Shown here: in pieces, positions 35,830-45,621 of the stretch
Layout: each line of letters begins with the position of its first letter
How positions within the stretch are numbered: position 1 is the first letter of the stretch
Source of the DNA: Streptomyces sp. P3
Lineage (GTDB): Bacteria > Actinomycetota > Actinomycetes > Streptomycetales > Streptomycetaceae
Direction: 5' to 3'
Assembly (NCBI RefSeq): GCF_003032475.1
Contig: NZ_CP028369.1
Location: 3,596,001-3,660,000, forward strand
Length of the DNA: 64,000 nt
Made by a program: the position numbers and the translations under genes
Notes under the pieces: model-generated
The model's input: only the letters and a program-made list of their open reading frames with translations
The model's database searches: none
What the model was told of the DNA's origin: nothing

Positions 35830-36507
35830 TCACCTGGCTGCCGCCGACGCCCGGGCCACCCCCTGCTCCTTCGGCCCGAGGAACCGGGGATCCGGCTCGA
35901 ACACCGCGTCCAGGGCGGCCTTTCCGGCCGCCAGGACCTCCCGGGCGCCCCCGTAGTACCAGGTGACGTCGTGCCTGGCGGCGACGCCGACGCCGTAGGA
36001 GTCGACGCCCGCCGCCTCGCACAGCGCGACCGCCCGCCGGATGTGGAAGTCCTGGCTGATCAGCACGGCCTCGTCCACGCCGAAGATCTTCTTGGCGCGT
36101 ACACACGAGTCCCAGGTGTCGAACCCGGCGTAGTCGCTGACGATCCGCCGGTCCGGCACGCCGTGCCTCGTCAGATAGGCGCGCATCGCGTCGGGTTCGT
36201 CGTAGTCCTCGCGGCTGTTGTCGCCCGTCACGAGGACGACCTCGATCCGGCCGGCCCGGTACAGCTTCGCCGCCGCGTCCAGCCGGTGCGCGAGGTACGG
36301 CGAGGGCTCGCCGTCCCACAGCCCCGCCCCGAACACCACGGCGACCTCCCGGCGCGGCGCCTGCGCCGTCGTGCCGATCCGGTCGGACGTGGACACGTAC
36401 AGCCAGGTGGCCGGCAGCAGCCCGAGCACGCACCCGGCCATCACGGCCTGCACCAGCCGGCGCCGCCCGGCGCGGGTGCGCGGCAGCCGCGGTCGACGGA
36501 TGTTCAT
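35830..36507 (-). CDS. SanA/YdcF-like DUF218 membrane protein
   Basis: 225 residues from ATG 36507, with GGGGGGA upstream. There is an N-terminal Arg-rich start and one membrane segment (VMAGCVLGLLPATWLYV, residues about 22-40). The DUF218 domain has VAVVFGAGLWDGEPSPYLAHR near 60, VLVTGDNSREDYDEP near 95 and a C-terminal LISQDFHIRRAVALCEAAG near 165. SanA-type proteins affect cell-envelope permeability; the biochemical activity is unclear. It converges with the enoyl-CoA hydratase gene and is divergent from the chelatase gene. Confidence 0.88.
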   Translation of the reverse strand: MNIRRPRLPRTRAGRRRLVQAVMAGCVLGLLPATWLYVSTSDRIGTTAQAPRREVAVVFGAGLWDGEPSPYLAHRLDAAAKLYRAGRIEVVLVTGDNSREDYDEPDAMRAYLTRHGVPDRRIVSDYAGFDTWDSCVRAKKIFGVDEAVLISQDFHIRRAVALCEAAGVDSYGVGVAARHDVTWYYGGAREVLAAGKAALDAVFEPDPRFLGPKEQGVARASAAAR

Positions 36508-36686
36508 GAGATCCCCCCGGTCGAAAACCCCTTCGACCAGGGAAGACGCGGCGGGCCGTGATCCGGTTCGCCCTCCCGGCATGTGTCCCGCGCCTCACAC
36601 CCGGCCCGCCCCGGCGGTGAAGCCCCGGAAAACAGTCGTGACGGTCAGGCAACGGGGGTGCAACCTCGGCCGGGCAGGATGGGTGC

Positions 36687-37466
36687 ATGAGCCAGCCACG
36701 CCTCGTCCACCTCGACGGCCGCCGGCGACCCGGCCCGCCCGCGCTGGTCGTCGTCGCCCACGGCAGCCGTGACCCGCGCGCCCTGAGCACCGTCCGCGCG
36801 CTCCTGGACGTCGTCCGCGCCGAGCGCCCCGGCCTGGCGGTGCACCTCGGGCACATCGAGCTGAACGAGCCCCTGCTCACGGACACCCTGGCCGCTCTGG
36901 ACGCCGGCGGCACGACGGACGCGGTCCTCGTCCCGCTGCTCCTCGCCCGCGGCCACCACGTCAAGCACGACATCCCCGAGACGGCGGCGCGGGCCCGGCT
37001 GCGCACGCGTGTGGCCGCACCGCTGGGACCGCATCCCCTGCTGGCAAAGACCCTGCACGCACGCCTGACCGAGGCCGGCTGGCGCACGCCGGCGACCGAG
37101 CGGGAGCGCCGGTCGAGCGCGGTGGTCCTGGCGGCGGCCGGCTCCCGCGACCCCGACGCGGCGACCGACACCCGCCGCACGGCACGACTGCTCGCCGAAC
37201 GGCTGGGCGTGCCGGTCGTCCCCGCCTACGCGTCGACGGCGGCCCCGACGGTCGCGACGGCGTTGCGGGCCCTGGCCGCTCGAGGACGCGACCGGGTGGC
37301 GGTGGCCTCCTGCTTCACGGCCCCCGGCCGTTTCGCGACGGAGGCCGCGCAGGCGGCCCCGTGGATCGCCGCGGCCCCGCTGGGCGTCCACCCCCTGATG
37401 GCGGACCTCCTGCTCCACCGCTACGACCGGGCCCTCGCGGCGGACGGCCGGAGCGACGCCGCCTGA
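36687..37466 (+). CDS. Sirohydrochlorin chelatase (CbiX-type)
   Basis: 259 residues with two tandem CbiX-like halves. The first has the metal-binding His residues in [12 protein letters not shown] near 25 and [14 protein letters not shown] near 90. The second half starts near residue 135 ([14 protein letters not shown]) and has Ala where the first His should be, so only the N-terminal half looks catalytic. It inserts Fe(II) or Co(II) into sirohydrochlorin; in this context probably iron for siroheme, the cofactor of NirB encoded at 18-20.5 kb. Confidence 0.88.
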   Translation: MSQPRLVHLDGRRRPGPPALVVVAHGSRDPRALSTVRALLDVVRAERPGLAVHLGHIELNEPLLTDTLAALDAGGTTDAVLVPLLLARGHHVKHDIPETAARARLRTRVAAPLGPHPLLAKTLHARLTEAGWRTPATERERRSSAVVLAAAGSRDPDAATDTRRTARLLAERLGVPVVPAYASTAAPTVATALRALAARGRDRVAVASCFTAPGRFATEAAQAAPWIAAAPLGVHPLMADLLLHRYDRALAADGRSDAA

Positions 37467-37576
37467 GGGGCGCGCGCAAGCACGCCAACCGCCGTGGACG
37501 GTACGAACGCGCCCCCCACGGAACCCGGCAGGCGAGGAGCGCCCCGATTGTCACTCCCGCCGCTTACTGTCGAATC

Positions 37577-38860
37577 ATGGAAGGCACCGCACACCCCGAC
37601 ACCGCCTATGACCCGACGTCAGTCGCCCGCTGGGCCCCCGAGCCCGACAAACGCCCCGGCCGTACCGCCTTCCAGCGCGACCGCGCGCGTGTCCTGCACT
37701 CGTCGGCGCTCAGAAGGCTCGCGGCCAAGACGCAGGTGGTCACCCCGGGAGAGCGCACCCCGGAGTGGGACGCGACGCCGCGCACCCGCCTCACCCATTC
37801 CCTCGAGTGCGCCCAGGTCGGCCGGGAGCTCGGGGCGGCCCTCGGCTGCGACCCGGACCTGGTCGAGGCGGCCTGCCTCTCCCACGACCTCGGCCATCCG
37901 CCCTTCGGCCACAACGGCGAGCAGGCCCTCAACGACTTCGCCCGGGACTGCGGCGGCTTCGAGGGCAACGCCCAGTCGCTGCGCCTGCTGACCAGGATCG
38001 AGCCCAAGCGCTTCACGGAGGACGGCTCCGTGGGCCTCAACCTCACCCGGGCCACCCTCGACGCCGCCACCAAGTACCCCTGGCCGCGGGGCGGCCACCC
38101 CACCGACGCCGGCTCGCCCAAGTTCGGCGTGTACGACGACGACCGGCCCGTCTTCGACTGGGTCCGCGAGGAGGCCCCGGGCACCCGCACGTGCTTCGAG
38201 GCCCAGGTCATGGACTGGGCGGACGACGTGGCGTACTCCGTCCACGACGTGGAGGACGGCCTGCACGCGGGCCATGTCGACCCCAACTGCCTGCACGCCG
38301 AACCGGAACGCCAGGAGATCTTCCGGGTCGCCGTGGGCCGCTACGTCCCCGCCGGCACCGACCCGGCCGAGCTCGCCGCCGCCCTCGACCGCCTCCAGGA
38401 CCAGGAGTGGTGGCCGCACGGCTACGACGGCACGGCGGTGGCCCAGGCCCGCCTCAAGGACGCCACCAGCCAGCTCATCGGCCGTTTCTGCCTCGCCGCC
38501 GAGGGCGCCACCCGCGCGCGGCACCACGCCGGCCGCCTCACGCGCTACGGCGCCGAACTGGTCGTCCCGCACGAGACGCGCCTGGAGTGCGCGGTCCTCA
38601 AGGCCGTCGCCGACCGGTACGTCATGCAACGCGCCGAACAGGAACGCCTGCGCGCCGACCAGCGCGTCGTCATCGGCGAACTCGCCGAGGCCCTCACCGC
38701 CCGCGCCCCCGACGGCCTCGACCCCCAGTTCCGCGCGCTGTTCGACCGGGCCGCCGACGACCGTGCCCGCAAGCGCGTCGTCGTCGACCAGATCGCGTCG
38801 CTCACCGACGCCTCCGCCCGCTCGCTGCACCGCCGGCTGACGGCGCACAGCAGACGCTGA
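37577..38860 (+). CDS. dgt: Deoxyguanosinetriphosphate triphosphohydrolase-like HD protein
   Basis: 427 residues from ATG 37577. The HD motif is split as usual: [16 protein letters not shown] near 70 supplies the first His, and [20 protein letters not shown] near 98 the His-Asp pair and following His residues; the last Asp lies in [19 protein letters not shown] near 215. It hydrolyses dNTPs to nucleoside and tripolyphosphate. Located two genes upstream of dnaG on the same strand, an arrangement common in actinomycetes. Confidence 0.93.
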   Translation: MEGTAHPDTAYDPTSVARWAPEPDKRPGRTAFQRDRARVLHSSALRRLAAKTQVVTPGERTPEWDATPRTRLTHSLECAQVGRELGAALGCDPDLVEAACLSHDLGHPPFGHNGEQALNDFARDCGGFEGNAQSLRLLTRIEPKRFTEDGSVGLNLTRATLDAATKYPWPRGGHPTDAGSPKFGVYDDDRPVFDWVREEAPGTRTCFEAQVMDWADDVAYSVHDVEDGLHAGHVDPNCLHAEPERQEIFRVAVGRYVPAGTDPAELAAALDRLQDQEWWPHGYDGTAVAQARLKDATSQLIGRFCLAAEGATRARHHAGRLTRYGAELVVPHETRLECAVLKAVADRYVMQRAEQERLRADQRVVIGELAEALTARAPDGLDPQFRALFDRAADDRARKRVVVDQIASLTDASARSLHRRLTAHSRR

Positions 38861-39002
38861 CCGGCAGCGCCCGGTCCGCCCGGTGCGCCCAAACGGGCCG
38901 ACAACGCGCCACGGCGGGCGTGATCGGGCACGTCCCCCTTCCCCCATCACCCTGCGTGCGGGACGCTCGCATATGGCGGCACGCTCAACGAGGAGGCATC
39001 AC

Positions 39003-40268
39003 GTGGTCGACGCGGATCAGACATTCGTCATCGTCGGAGGAGGCCTGGCCGGCGCGAAGGCGGCCGAAACGCTGCGAGCGGAGGGCTTCACCGGCCGCGT
39101 GATACTGATCTGCGACGAACGCGACCACCCCTACGAGCGGCCGCCGCTCTCCAAGGGCTACCTGCTCGGCAAGGAGCCGCGCGAGAGCGTCTTCGTGCAC
39201 GAGCCCGCCTGGTACGCGCAGAACGACATCGAGCTGCACCTCGGCCAGACCGTCGACGCGATCGACCGCACCGCGAAGACGGTCCGCTTCGGCGACGACG
39301 GCACACTCGCCCCCTACGACAAGCTGCTGCTGGCCACCGGCGCCGAGCCGCGCCGCCTGGACATCCCCGGCACCGACCTGGCCGGCGTGCACCATCTGCG
39401 CCGGCTCTCGCACGCCGAGCGCCTCAAGGGCGTCCTCGCGGCCCTCGGCCGGGACAACGGCCACATCGTGATCGCCGGCGGCGGCTGGATCGGGCTGGAG
39501 ATCGCGGCGGCGGCCCGCGAGTACGGCGCCGAGGTCACCGTCGTCGAACCCGAGCCGACGCCGCTGCACGGGGTCCTCGGCCCCGAGCTCGGAAGCGTCT
39601 TCGCCGACCTGCACCGCGAGCACGGCGTCCGCTTCCACTTCGGCGCCCGGCTCACCGAGATCGTCGGGCAGGACGGCATGGTCCTCGCCGCCCGCACCGA
39701 CGACGGCCAGGAACACCCGGCGCACGACGTCCTCGCGGCGATCGGCGCGGCCCCGCGCACCGCCCTCGCCGAGGCGGCCGGCCTGGAGATGGCCGACCGG
39801 GCCCACGGCGGCGGCGTCGCCGTGGACACGACGCTGCGCACCTCGGACCCTGACATCTACGCCGCCGGCGACGTCGCGTCCTTCCCGCACGGCCTGTTCG
39901 ACACCCGGCTGCGCGTCGAGCACTGGGCGAACGCCCTGAACGGCGGGCCGGCGGCCGCCCGCGCGATGCTCGGCAAGGACGTCGCCTACGACCGCGTGCC
40001 GTACTTCTTCTCCGACCAGTACGACCTGGGCATGGAGTACAGCGGCTGGGCGCCGCCGGGCACGTACGACGAGGTCGTGATCCGCGGCGACGCGGCCAAG
40101 CGCGAGTTCATCGCGTTCTGGGTGAAGTCGGGCCGGGTGCTGGCCGGGATGAACGTGAACGTGTGGGACGTCACGGAGCCCATCCAGAAGCTGATCACCG
40201 CCAGGGCCCCGGTGGACACGGAGGCACTGGCCGACCCCCACGTCCCCCTGGACGGTCTGCTCCCTTGA
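39003..40268 (+). CDS. Ferredoxin reductase-like FAD/NAD(P) oxidoreductase
   Basis: 421 residues from GTG 39003, chosen because AGGAGG lies six bases upstream. It has a FAD motif FVIVGGGLAGAKAAETL near 8, PPLSKGYLLGKEPRES near 55, an NAD motif IVIAGGGWIGLEIAAAA near 155, the late FAD motif YAAGDVASFPHGLFDT near 285, and a C-terminal reductase domain (PYFFSDQYDLGMEYSGWA). It transfers electrons from NAD(P)H to a ferredoxin or Rieske partner. No partner ferredoxin is encoded next to it. It lies 29 bases upstream of dnaG and may share a transcript. Confidence 0.92.
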   Translation: MVDADQTFVIVGGGLAGAKAAETLRAEGFTGRVILICDERDHPYERPPLSKGYLLGKEPRESVFVHEPAWYAQNDIELHLGQTVDAIDRTAKTVRFGDDGTLAPYDKLLLATGAEPRRLDIPGTDLAGVHHLRRLSHAERLKGVLAALGRDNGHIVIAGGGWIGLEIAAAAREYGAEVTVVEPEPTPLHGVLGPELGSVFADLHREHGVRFHFGARLTEIVGQDGMVLAARTDDGQEHPAHDVLAAIGAAPRTALAEAAGLEMADRAHGGGVAVDTTLRTSDPDIYAAGDVASFPHGLFDTRLRVEHWANALNGGPAAARAMLGKDVAYDRVPYFFSDQYDLGMEYSGWAPPGTYDEVVIRGDAAKREFIAFWVKSGRVLAGMNVNVWDVTEPIQKLITARAPVDTEALADPHVPLDGLLP

Positions 40269-40297
40269 GTGTCGGTGCGCCCCCGTAGAATCACCAC

Positions 40298-42196
40298 GTG
40301 GCAGGACGGATCAACGACGAGGACGTGAAGGCTGTTCGGGACGCGGTCCCGATCGACGCCGTGGTGTCCGAGTACCTCCAGCTGCGAAGCGCGGGCGGCG
40401 GCAACCTCAAGGGCCTGTGTCCGTTCCACGACGAGAAGTCGCCGTCCTTCCAGGTCAGCCCGAGCAAGGGGCTCTTCCACTGCTTCGGCTGCCAGGAGGG
40501 CGGCGACACCATCACGTTCGTGATGAAGGTCGACCACCTCACCTTCTCCGAGGCGGTCGAGCGGCTCGCCGCCCAGGCCGGCATCACCCTGCGTTACGAG
40601 GAGGGCGGCTACAACCCCTCCCACCAGCGCGGCGAACGCATCCGCCTGGTCGAGGCCCACAAGATCGCCGCCGAGTGGTACGCGGAACAGCTCGCGCTCA
40701 GCCCCGAGGCCGACACCGGCCGGCTCTTCCTCGCCGAGCGCGGGTTCGACCAGGCCGCCGCCGTCCACTTCGGCGTCGGCTACAGCCCCCAGGGCTGGGA
40801 CCACCTCACCCGCTTCCTGCGCGGCAAGGGCTTCACCGACAAGGAACTGCTCCTGTCCGGGCTCGCCCAGGAGGGCCGCCGCGGACCTATCGACCGCTTC
40901 CGGGGCCGTCTGATGTGGCCCATCCGCGACATCGGCGGCGAGGTCGTCGGCTTCGGCGCGCGCAAGCTCTACGAGGCCGACAACGGGCCCAAGTACCTCA
41001 ACACGCCCGACACGGCGATCTACCGGAAGTCCCAGGTCCTCTACGGCATCGACCTCGCGAAGAAGGACATCGCCAAGTCCAGCCGCGCGGTGGTCGTCGA
41101 GGGCTACACCGACGTCATGGCCTGCCACCTGGCCGGCGTCACCACCGCCATCGCGACCTGCGGCACGGCCTTCGGCGGCGACCACATCAAGATCCTGCGC
41201 CGGCTGCTGATGGACAACGGCAGCGCCCGCGTGATCTTCACCTTCGACGGCGACGCGGCCGGCCAGAAGGCGGCCCTGCGCGCCTTCGAGGACGACCAGA
41301 AGTTCGCCGCCGAGACGTACATCGCCATCGCCCCCGACGGCATGGACCCCTGCGACCTGCGCCTCGCCAAGGGCGACGAGGCGGTCGCCGACCTGACCCG
41401 GCCCCGCACCCCGCTCTTCGAGTTCGCGCTCCGCCAGATCGTCGTCCGCTACGACCTCGACACCCCCGCGGGCCGCGCCGCCGCCCTCGACGAGGCCGCG
41501 CCCATCGTCGCCCGCATCAAGAACAGCGGCGCCCAGCACGAGGTCGCCGTCCAGCTCGCCGGCATGCTCGGCATCCTGGACACCCAGTTCGTCGTCAAGC
41601 GGGTCGCCCAGCTGGCCCGTTGGGCCCGCGACCGGGGCGGCAAGGGCCCGGCGCCGGCCGGTCGCGGCCCCCAGCAGTACGAGGCCTCCCCACGCCAGGC
41701 CTCGGGCCCGGCGCTCACCCTGCGCAACCCCGTCTACGCGACGGAACGCGAGCTGCTCAAGCTCGCCCTGCAGCGCCCGGAGCTGGTCTCCCCGGCCTTC
41801 GACGCGTACGGGGCCGACGAGTTCACCGCCGCGCCCTACGCGGCCGTCCGCCAGGCCGTCCTCGACGCGGGCGGCGCGGAGCCCGGCGTGCAGGACGGCT
41901 CGGAGTACCTGGTCCGCGTCCGGGACATGGCCCCCGACGACGCCGTCCGCGCGATGGTCACCGAACTCGCGGTCGAGCCGATCATGCGCCGCACGGTCGA
42001 CGAGGTGTACGCGGGCAACGTCCTGGTGCAGGTGCGCCGCCGTGCCGTCGAGCGCCGGGTCCAGGAGATCCAGATCACCGTCAAACGGCTGGAGGCGGGC
42101 GGCGACCCGGCGCAGCTGGCCGCCGCCAAGAACGAGCTGTGGGTCCTCCAGCAGTACGACCAGGCGCTGAAGGTGCACGGCCCCGACGCCCTCTGA
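40298..42196 (+). CDS. dnaG: DNA primase
   Basis: 632 residues from GTG 40298 (start MAGRINDEDVKAVRDAVPID). The CHC2-type zinc finger is CPFHDEKSPSFQ through HCFGCQEGG (residues 40-65). The catalytic core has the Toprim motifs VVVEGYTDVMACHLAGV near 268 and FTFDGDAAGQKAALRAFE near 312, and a C-terminal helicase-binding domain follows (residues 480-632). It synthesises RNA primers at the replication fork. It is followed by the sigma-factor gene; primase and sigma genes are commonly adjacent in bacteria. Confidence 0.98.
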   Translation: MAGRINDEDVKAVRDAVPIDAVVSEYLQLRSAGGGNLKGLCPFHDEKSPSFQVSPSKGLFHCFGCQEGGDTITFVMKVDHLTFSEAVERLAAQAGITLRYEEGGYNPSHQRGERIRLVEAHKIAAEWYAEQLALSPEADTGRLFLAERGFDQAAAVHFGVGYSPQGWDHLTRFLRGKGFTDKELLLSGLAQEGRRGPIDRFRGRLMWPIRDIGGEVVGFGARKLYEADNGPKYLNTPDTAIYRKSQVLYGIDLAKKDIAKSSRAVVVEGYTDVMACHLAGVTTAIATCGTAFGGDHIKILRRLLMDNGSARVIFTFDGDAAGQKAALRAFEDDQKFAAETYIAIAPDGMDPCDLRLAKGDEAVADLTRPRTPLFEFALRQIVVRYDLDTPAGRAAALDEAAPIVARIKNSGAQHEVAVQLAGMLGILDTQFVVKRVAQLARWARDRGGKGPAPAGRGPQQYEASPRQASGPALTLRNPVYATERELLKLALQRPELVSPAFDAYGADEFTAAPYAAVRQAVLDAGGAEPGVQDGSEYLVRVRDMAPDDAVRAMVTELAVEPIMRRTVDEVYAGNVLVQVRRRAVERRVQEIQITVKRLEAGGDPAQLAAAKNELWVLQQYDQALKVHGPDAL

Positions 42197-42352
42197 ACAG
42201 CACGTCACGGTCCGGACTCAAAAAGTCACCGCACGCCCCTCGTGGCGAGGATGTGCCGTACGCCACACTGGGTGCGGTGCCTGAGTCCTCGGAGCGGCCC
42301 CCCAGTACCTCCGCCGCTCACCTCAGCAGCGATCATCCTGGAGGTCGCCCCC

Positions 42353-43549
42353 GTGCAGACCCAGACCCGGACCCTCACCCCGACCGACAGCACCGCCGAA
42401 AGCGCGCCCGACGGCACGGAACCGGACGCCGAGACCGACGTCCTGGCAGCGGTCCCGCCGCAGAGCCGAGCCGCGCACCACCCGGAGACCCGGACCGACG
42501 TGGAAGCCGCGGCCGGGACCGCCCCCGAAACCGATGCCCAGTCGGACGCCGAGCCCGCGGACCCTCCGCCCGAGGCGCTCGCGGACGGCCCCGAACCCGG
42601 CGAGGCGCCGCCCCGCGCCCGCGTCACCGAGAGCGCCGGACCCTCCTCCGACCTGTTCCGCCAGTACCTGCGGGAGATCGGCCGCATCCCGCTGCTCACC
42701 GCGGCCGAGGAGGTGGAGCTGGCCCGGCGCGTGGAGGCCGGCCTGTTCGCCGAGGAGAAGCTGGCCGGCTCGGCCGACCTGGCCGGCGAGCTCGCCCTCG
42801 ACCTCGACCGGCTGGTCGTCATGGGCCGGATGGCCAAGCGCCGCCTCATCGAGTCCAACCTGCGGCTCGTGGTGTCCGTCGCCAAGCGGTACGTCGGCCG
42901 CGGGCTCACCATGCTCGACCTCGTCCAGGAGGGCAACCTCGGCCTGATCAGGGCGGTCGAGAAGTTCGACTACGCCCGCGGCTACAAGTTCTCCACCTAC
43001 GCCACCTGGTGGATCCGGCAGGCGATGTCCCGCGCGCTGGCCGACCAGGCCCGCACCATCCGCGTCCCGGTCCACGTCGTCGAGCTCATCAACCGGGTCG
43101 TCCGCGTCCAGCGCCGGATGCTCCAGGAACGCGGCTACGAGCCCACCGCGGAGGAGGTGGCCGCCCAGCTCGACCTGCTGCCGGAGCGCGTCGGAGAGGT
43201 CCTGCGGCTGGCCCAGGAGCCCGTCTCCCTGCACGCCCCCGTGGGCGAGGAGGACGACGTGGCCCTCGGCGACCTCATCGAGGACGGCGACGCGGCCAGC
43301 CCCGTGGAGTCGGCGGCCTTCCTGCTGCTGCGCGAGCACCTGGAGGCCGTGCTCTCCACGCTCGGCGAACGTGAGCGGAAGGTCGTCCAGTTACGCTACG
43401 GACTCGCCGACGGCCGGCCGCGCACCCTGGAGGAGATCGGCCGCATCTTCGGCGTGACACGCGAGCGGATACGGCAGATCGAGTCGAAGACCCTCAACAA
43501 ACTGCGCGACCACGCCTTCGCCGACCAGCTCAGGGGCTACCTGGACTGA
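42353..43549 (+). CDS. hrdA: Group 2 RNA polymerase sigma factor, HrdA-like
   Basis: 398 residues from GTG 42353, eight bases after GGAGG. A variable acidic N-terminus (residues 1-90) precedes sigma-70 region 1.2 ([19 protein letters not shown]), region 2 ([37 protein letters not shown] near 210), region 3 and region 4 ([40 protein letters not shown] near 370). It lacks the long insert of the principal sigma factor HrdB. The position beside dnaG and sequence type fit HrdA of Streptomyces, a nonessential sigma factor; the symbol is by context. A 13-bp terminator follows. Confidence 0.9.
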   Translation: MQTQTRTLTPTDSTAESAPDGTEPDAETDVLAAVPPQSRAAHHPETRTDVEAAAGTAPETDAQSDAEPADPPPEALADGPEPGEAPPRARVTESAGPSSDLFRQYLREIGRIPLLTAAEEVELARRVEAGLFAEEKLAGSADLAGELALDLDRLVVMGRMAKRRLIESNLRLVVSVAKRYVGRGLTMLDLVQEGNLGLIRAVEKFDYARGYKFSTYATWWIRQAMSRALADQARTIRVPVHVVELINRVVRVQRRMLQERGYEPTAEEVAAQLDLLPERVGEVLRLAQEPVSLHAPVGEEDDVALGDLIEDGDAASPVESAAFLLLREHLEAVLSTLGERERKVVQLRYGLADGRPRTLEEIGRIFGVTRERIRQIESKTLNKLRDHAFADQLRGYLD

Positions 43550-43566
43550 GCCGGCGCCGACCGGGC

Positions 43567-43601
43567 GGGGCCGCTCGCAGTCACCCGTTGCGAGCGGCCC
43601 C
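43567..43601 (+). terminator. Terminator after hrdA
   Basis: GGGGCCGCTCGCA pairs perfectly with TGCGAGCGGCCCC (13 bp, 9-base loop), 17 bases after the sigma-factor stop. It lies between convergent genes. Confidence 0.9.
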
Positions 43602-43612
43602 CACAGCACGAA

Positions 43613-43680
43613 TGGCACGTCACGCACGACACGGCACGGCACGCATGGCACGGCCACACGCATGGCACGGCCGGCCGTGC
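43613..43680. repeat. Degenerate ATGGCACGnCACGC repeat
   Basis: Repeated GGCACG/CATGGCACGGCC units between the hrdA terminator and the end of the ABC exporter gene. Confidence 0.6.
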
Positions 43681-43692
43681 GGCCGTCCCCGG

Positions 43693-45621
43693 TCAGTCGA
43701 CCTCCGCCACCGCCTCCGCGAACTGCGCCTTGTACAACCGGGCGTAGGCCCCGTCCGCCGACAGCAGGTCGCTGTGCGCGCCCTGCTCGACGATCGAGCC
43801 GTTCTCCATCACCAGGATCGTGTCGGCGTCCCGGATGGTCGACAGCCGGTGCGCGATGACGAACGACGTGCGCCCGTGGGCCAGCTTCGCCATCGCCTTC
43901 TGGATCAGGACCTCGGTGCGGGTGTCGACGGAGCTGGTGGCCTCGTCGAGCACCAGGATCGTCGGGTCGGACAGGAACGCCCGCGCGATGGTGATCAACT
44001 GCTTCTCACCCGCGCTGACCCCGCTGCCCTCGTCGTCGATCACGGTGTCGTAGCCGTCGGGCAGGGTGCGGACGAACCGGTCCGCGTGCGCGGCCCGTGC
44101 CGCCTCCTCGATCTCGCCGCGGGTGACCTCCCGCGACGCGCCGTACGCGATGTTCTCCGCGATGGTGCCGCCGAACAGCCAGGTGTCCTGGAGCACCATG
44201 CCGATCCCGGCGCGCAGCTCGTCACGGGACATCCGCGCTATGTCGACGCCGTCGAGGGTGATGCGTCCGCCGGAGACGTCGTAGAACCGCATCAGCAGGT
44301 TCACCAGCGTCGTCTTGCCGGCGCCCGTCGGACCGACGATGGCGACCGTGTGGCCGGGCTCCACCGACAGCGACAGGTCCTCGATCAGCGGCTTCTGCGG
44401 GTCGTAGCGGAAGGAGACGCCCTCCAGCGCCACCCGTCCGCGCAGTTCCTCGGGCCGCACGGCGGTCACCGGGTCCGCCTCCTGCTCTTCCGCGTCCAGG
44501 ATCTCGAAGACCCGCTCGGCCGAGGCCACGCCCGACTGCACCAGGTTCGCCATCGACGCGACCTGCGTCAGCGGCATCGAGAACTGGCGGGAGTACTGGA
44601 TGAACGCCTGCACGTCGCCGATGGACAGCGAACCCGACGCGACGCGCAGTCCGCCGACCACCGCCACCAGCACGTAGTTGAGGTTCGACACGAACATCAT
44701 CAGCGGCTGCATGACACCACTGTTGAACTGCGCCTTGAACCCGGCCTCGTACAGCGCGTCGTTCTGCTCGGCGAACTGCTCGGCCGACTGCTGCTGACGG
44801 CCGAACACCTTCACCAGGTTGTGGCCGGTGTACATCTCCTCGATGTGCGCGTTGAGCTTGCCGGTGGAGCGCCACTGCTGCACGAAGTGCGGCTGCGACC
44901 GTTTGCCCACGCGGGTGGCGACGACCGCCGACAGCGGCACGGTGACGAGGGCCACCAGCGCCAGCAGCCACGACACCCAGAACATCATCGCCAGCACGCC
45001 GATGATCGTCAGCAGCGAGTTGATGAGCTGCCCCATCGACTGCTGGAGGGTCTGCCCGATGTTGTCGATGTCGTTGGTCGCGCGGGACAGCACCTCGCCG
45101 CGCTGCCGCTTGTCGAAGTACGACAGCGGAAGCCGCGACAGCTTCGTCTGCACGTCCTCGCGCATCCGGAACATCGTGCGGTTGACGGTCTTGTTCACCA
45201 GGCGCGTCGCGACCGCCATCAGCAGCCCGGCGACGAGGAACACCCCGACCGCGACCAGCAGGACCTCGCCGACCGCGCCGAAGTCGATGCCCTTGCCGGG
45301 CGTGAAGTCGGTGCTCCTGAGCATGTCGGCGACACTGCTGTCACCGCGGTCCCGCATCGAGTCGAGGACCTGCTCCTTGGACGCCCCGGCCGGCATCTCC
45401 CGGCCGACGATGCCCGCGAAGACGAGGTCGGTGGCCCGGCCGAGGATCTTCGGTCCGACCACGTTGAGGCCGACGCTCAGCACCACGCAGAACAGCATCG
45501 CGTAGAGCGTCAGCCGTTCCGGCTTGAACTGGGCGAGCAGCCGCCTGCCGGACACCTTGAAGTCCAGCGAGCGGTTCTCGGGACCTCCGCCGGCCATCAT
45601 GCGCCCCATGGGCCCGGCCAT
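43693..45621 (-). CDS. ABC exporter half-transporter (second subunit of a heterodimer)
   Basis: 642 residues from ATG 45621. Six membrane segments (residues 35-330) precede the ATPase domain with Walker A IVGPTGAGKTTLVN near 440, signature VSAGEKQLITIARAF near 540 and Walker B ILVLDEATSSVDTRTEV near 560. The Walker B Glu is intact while the signature deviates from LSGGQ. This complements the upstream subunit, which has a normal signature but Asp for Glu, as in TM287/288-type heterodimeric exporters. It probably exports drugs, lipids or peptides. Start/stop overlap (TGATG) with the upstream gene. Confidence 0.93.
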   Translation of the reverse strand: MAGPMGRMMAGGGPENRSLDFKVSGRRLLAQFKPERLTLYAMLFCVVLSVGLNVVGPKILGRATDLVFAGIVGREMPAGASKEQVLDSMRDRGDSSVADMLRSTDFTPGKGIDFGAVGEVLLVAVGVFLVAGLLMAVATRLVNKTVNRTMFRMREDVQTKLSRLPLSYFDKRQRGEVLSRATNDIDNIGQTLQQSMGQLINSLLTIIGVLAMMFWVSWLLALVALVTVPLSAVVATRVGKRSQPHFVQQWRSTGKLNAHIEEMYTGHNLVKVFGRQQQSAEQFAEQNDALYEAGFKAQFNSGVMQPLMMFVSNLNYVLVAVVGGLRVASGSLSIGDVQAFIQYSRQFSMPLTQVASMANLVQSGVASAERVFEILDAEEQEADPVTAVRPEELRGRVALEGVSFRYDPQKPLIEDLSLSVEPGHTVAIVGPTGAGKTTLVNLLMRFYDVSGGRITLDGVDIARMSRDELRAGIGMVLQDTWLFGGTIAENIAYGASREVTRGEIEEAARAAHADRFVRTLPDGYDTVIDDEGSGVSAGEKQLITIARAFLSDPTILVLDEATSSVDTRTEVLIQKAMAKLAHGRTSFVIAHRLSTIRDADTILVMENGSIVEQGAHSDLLSADGAYARLYKAQFAEAVAEVD

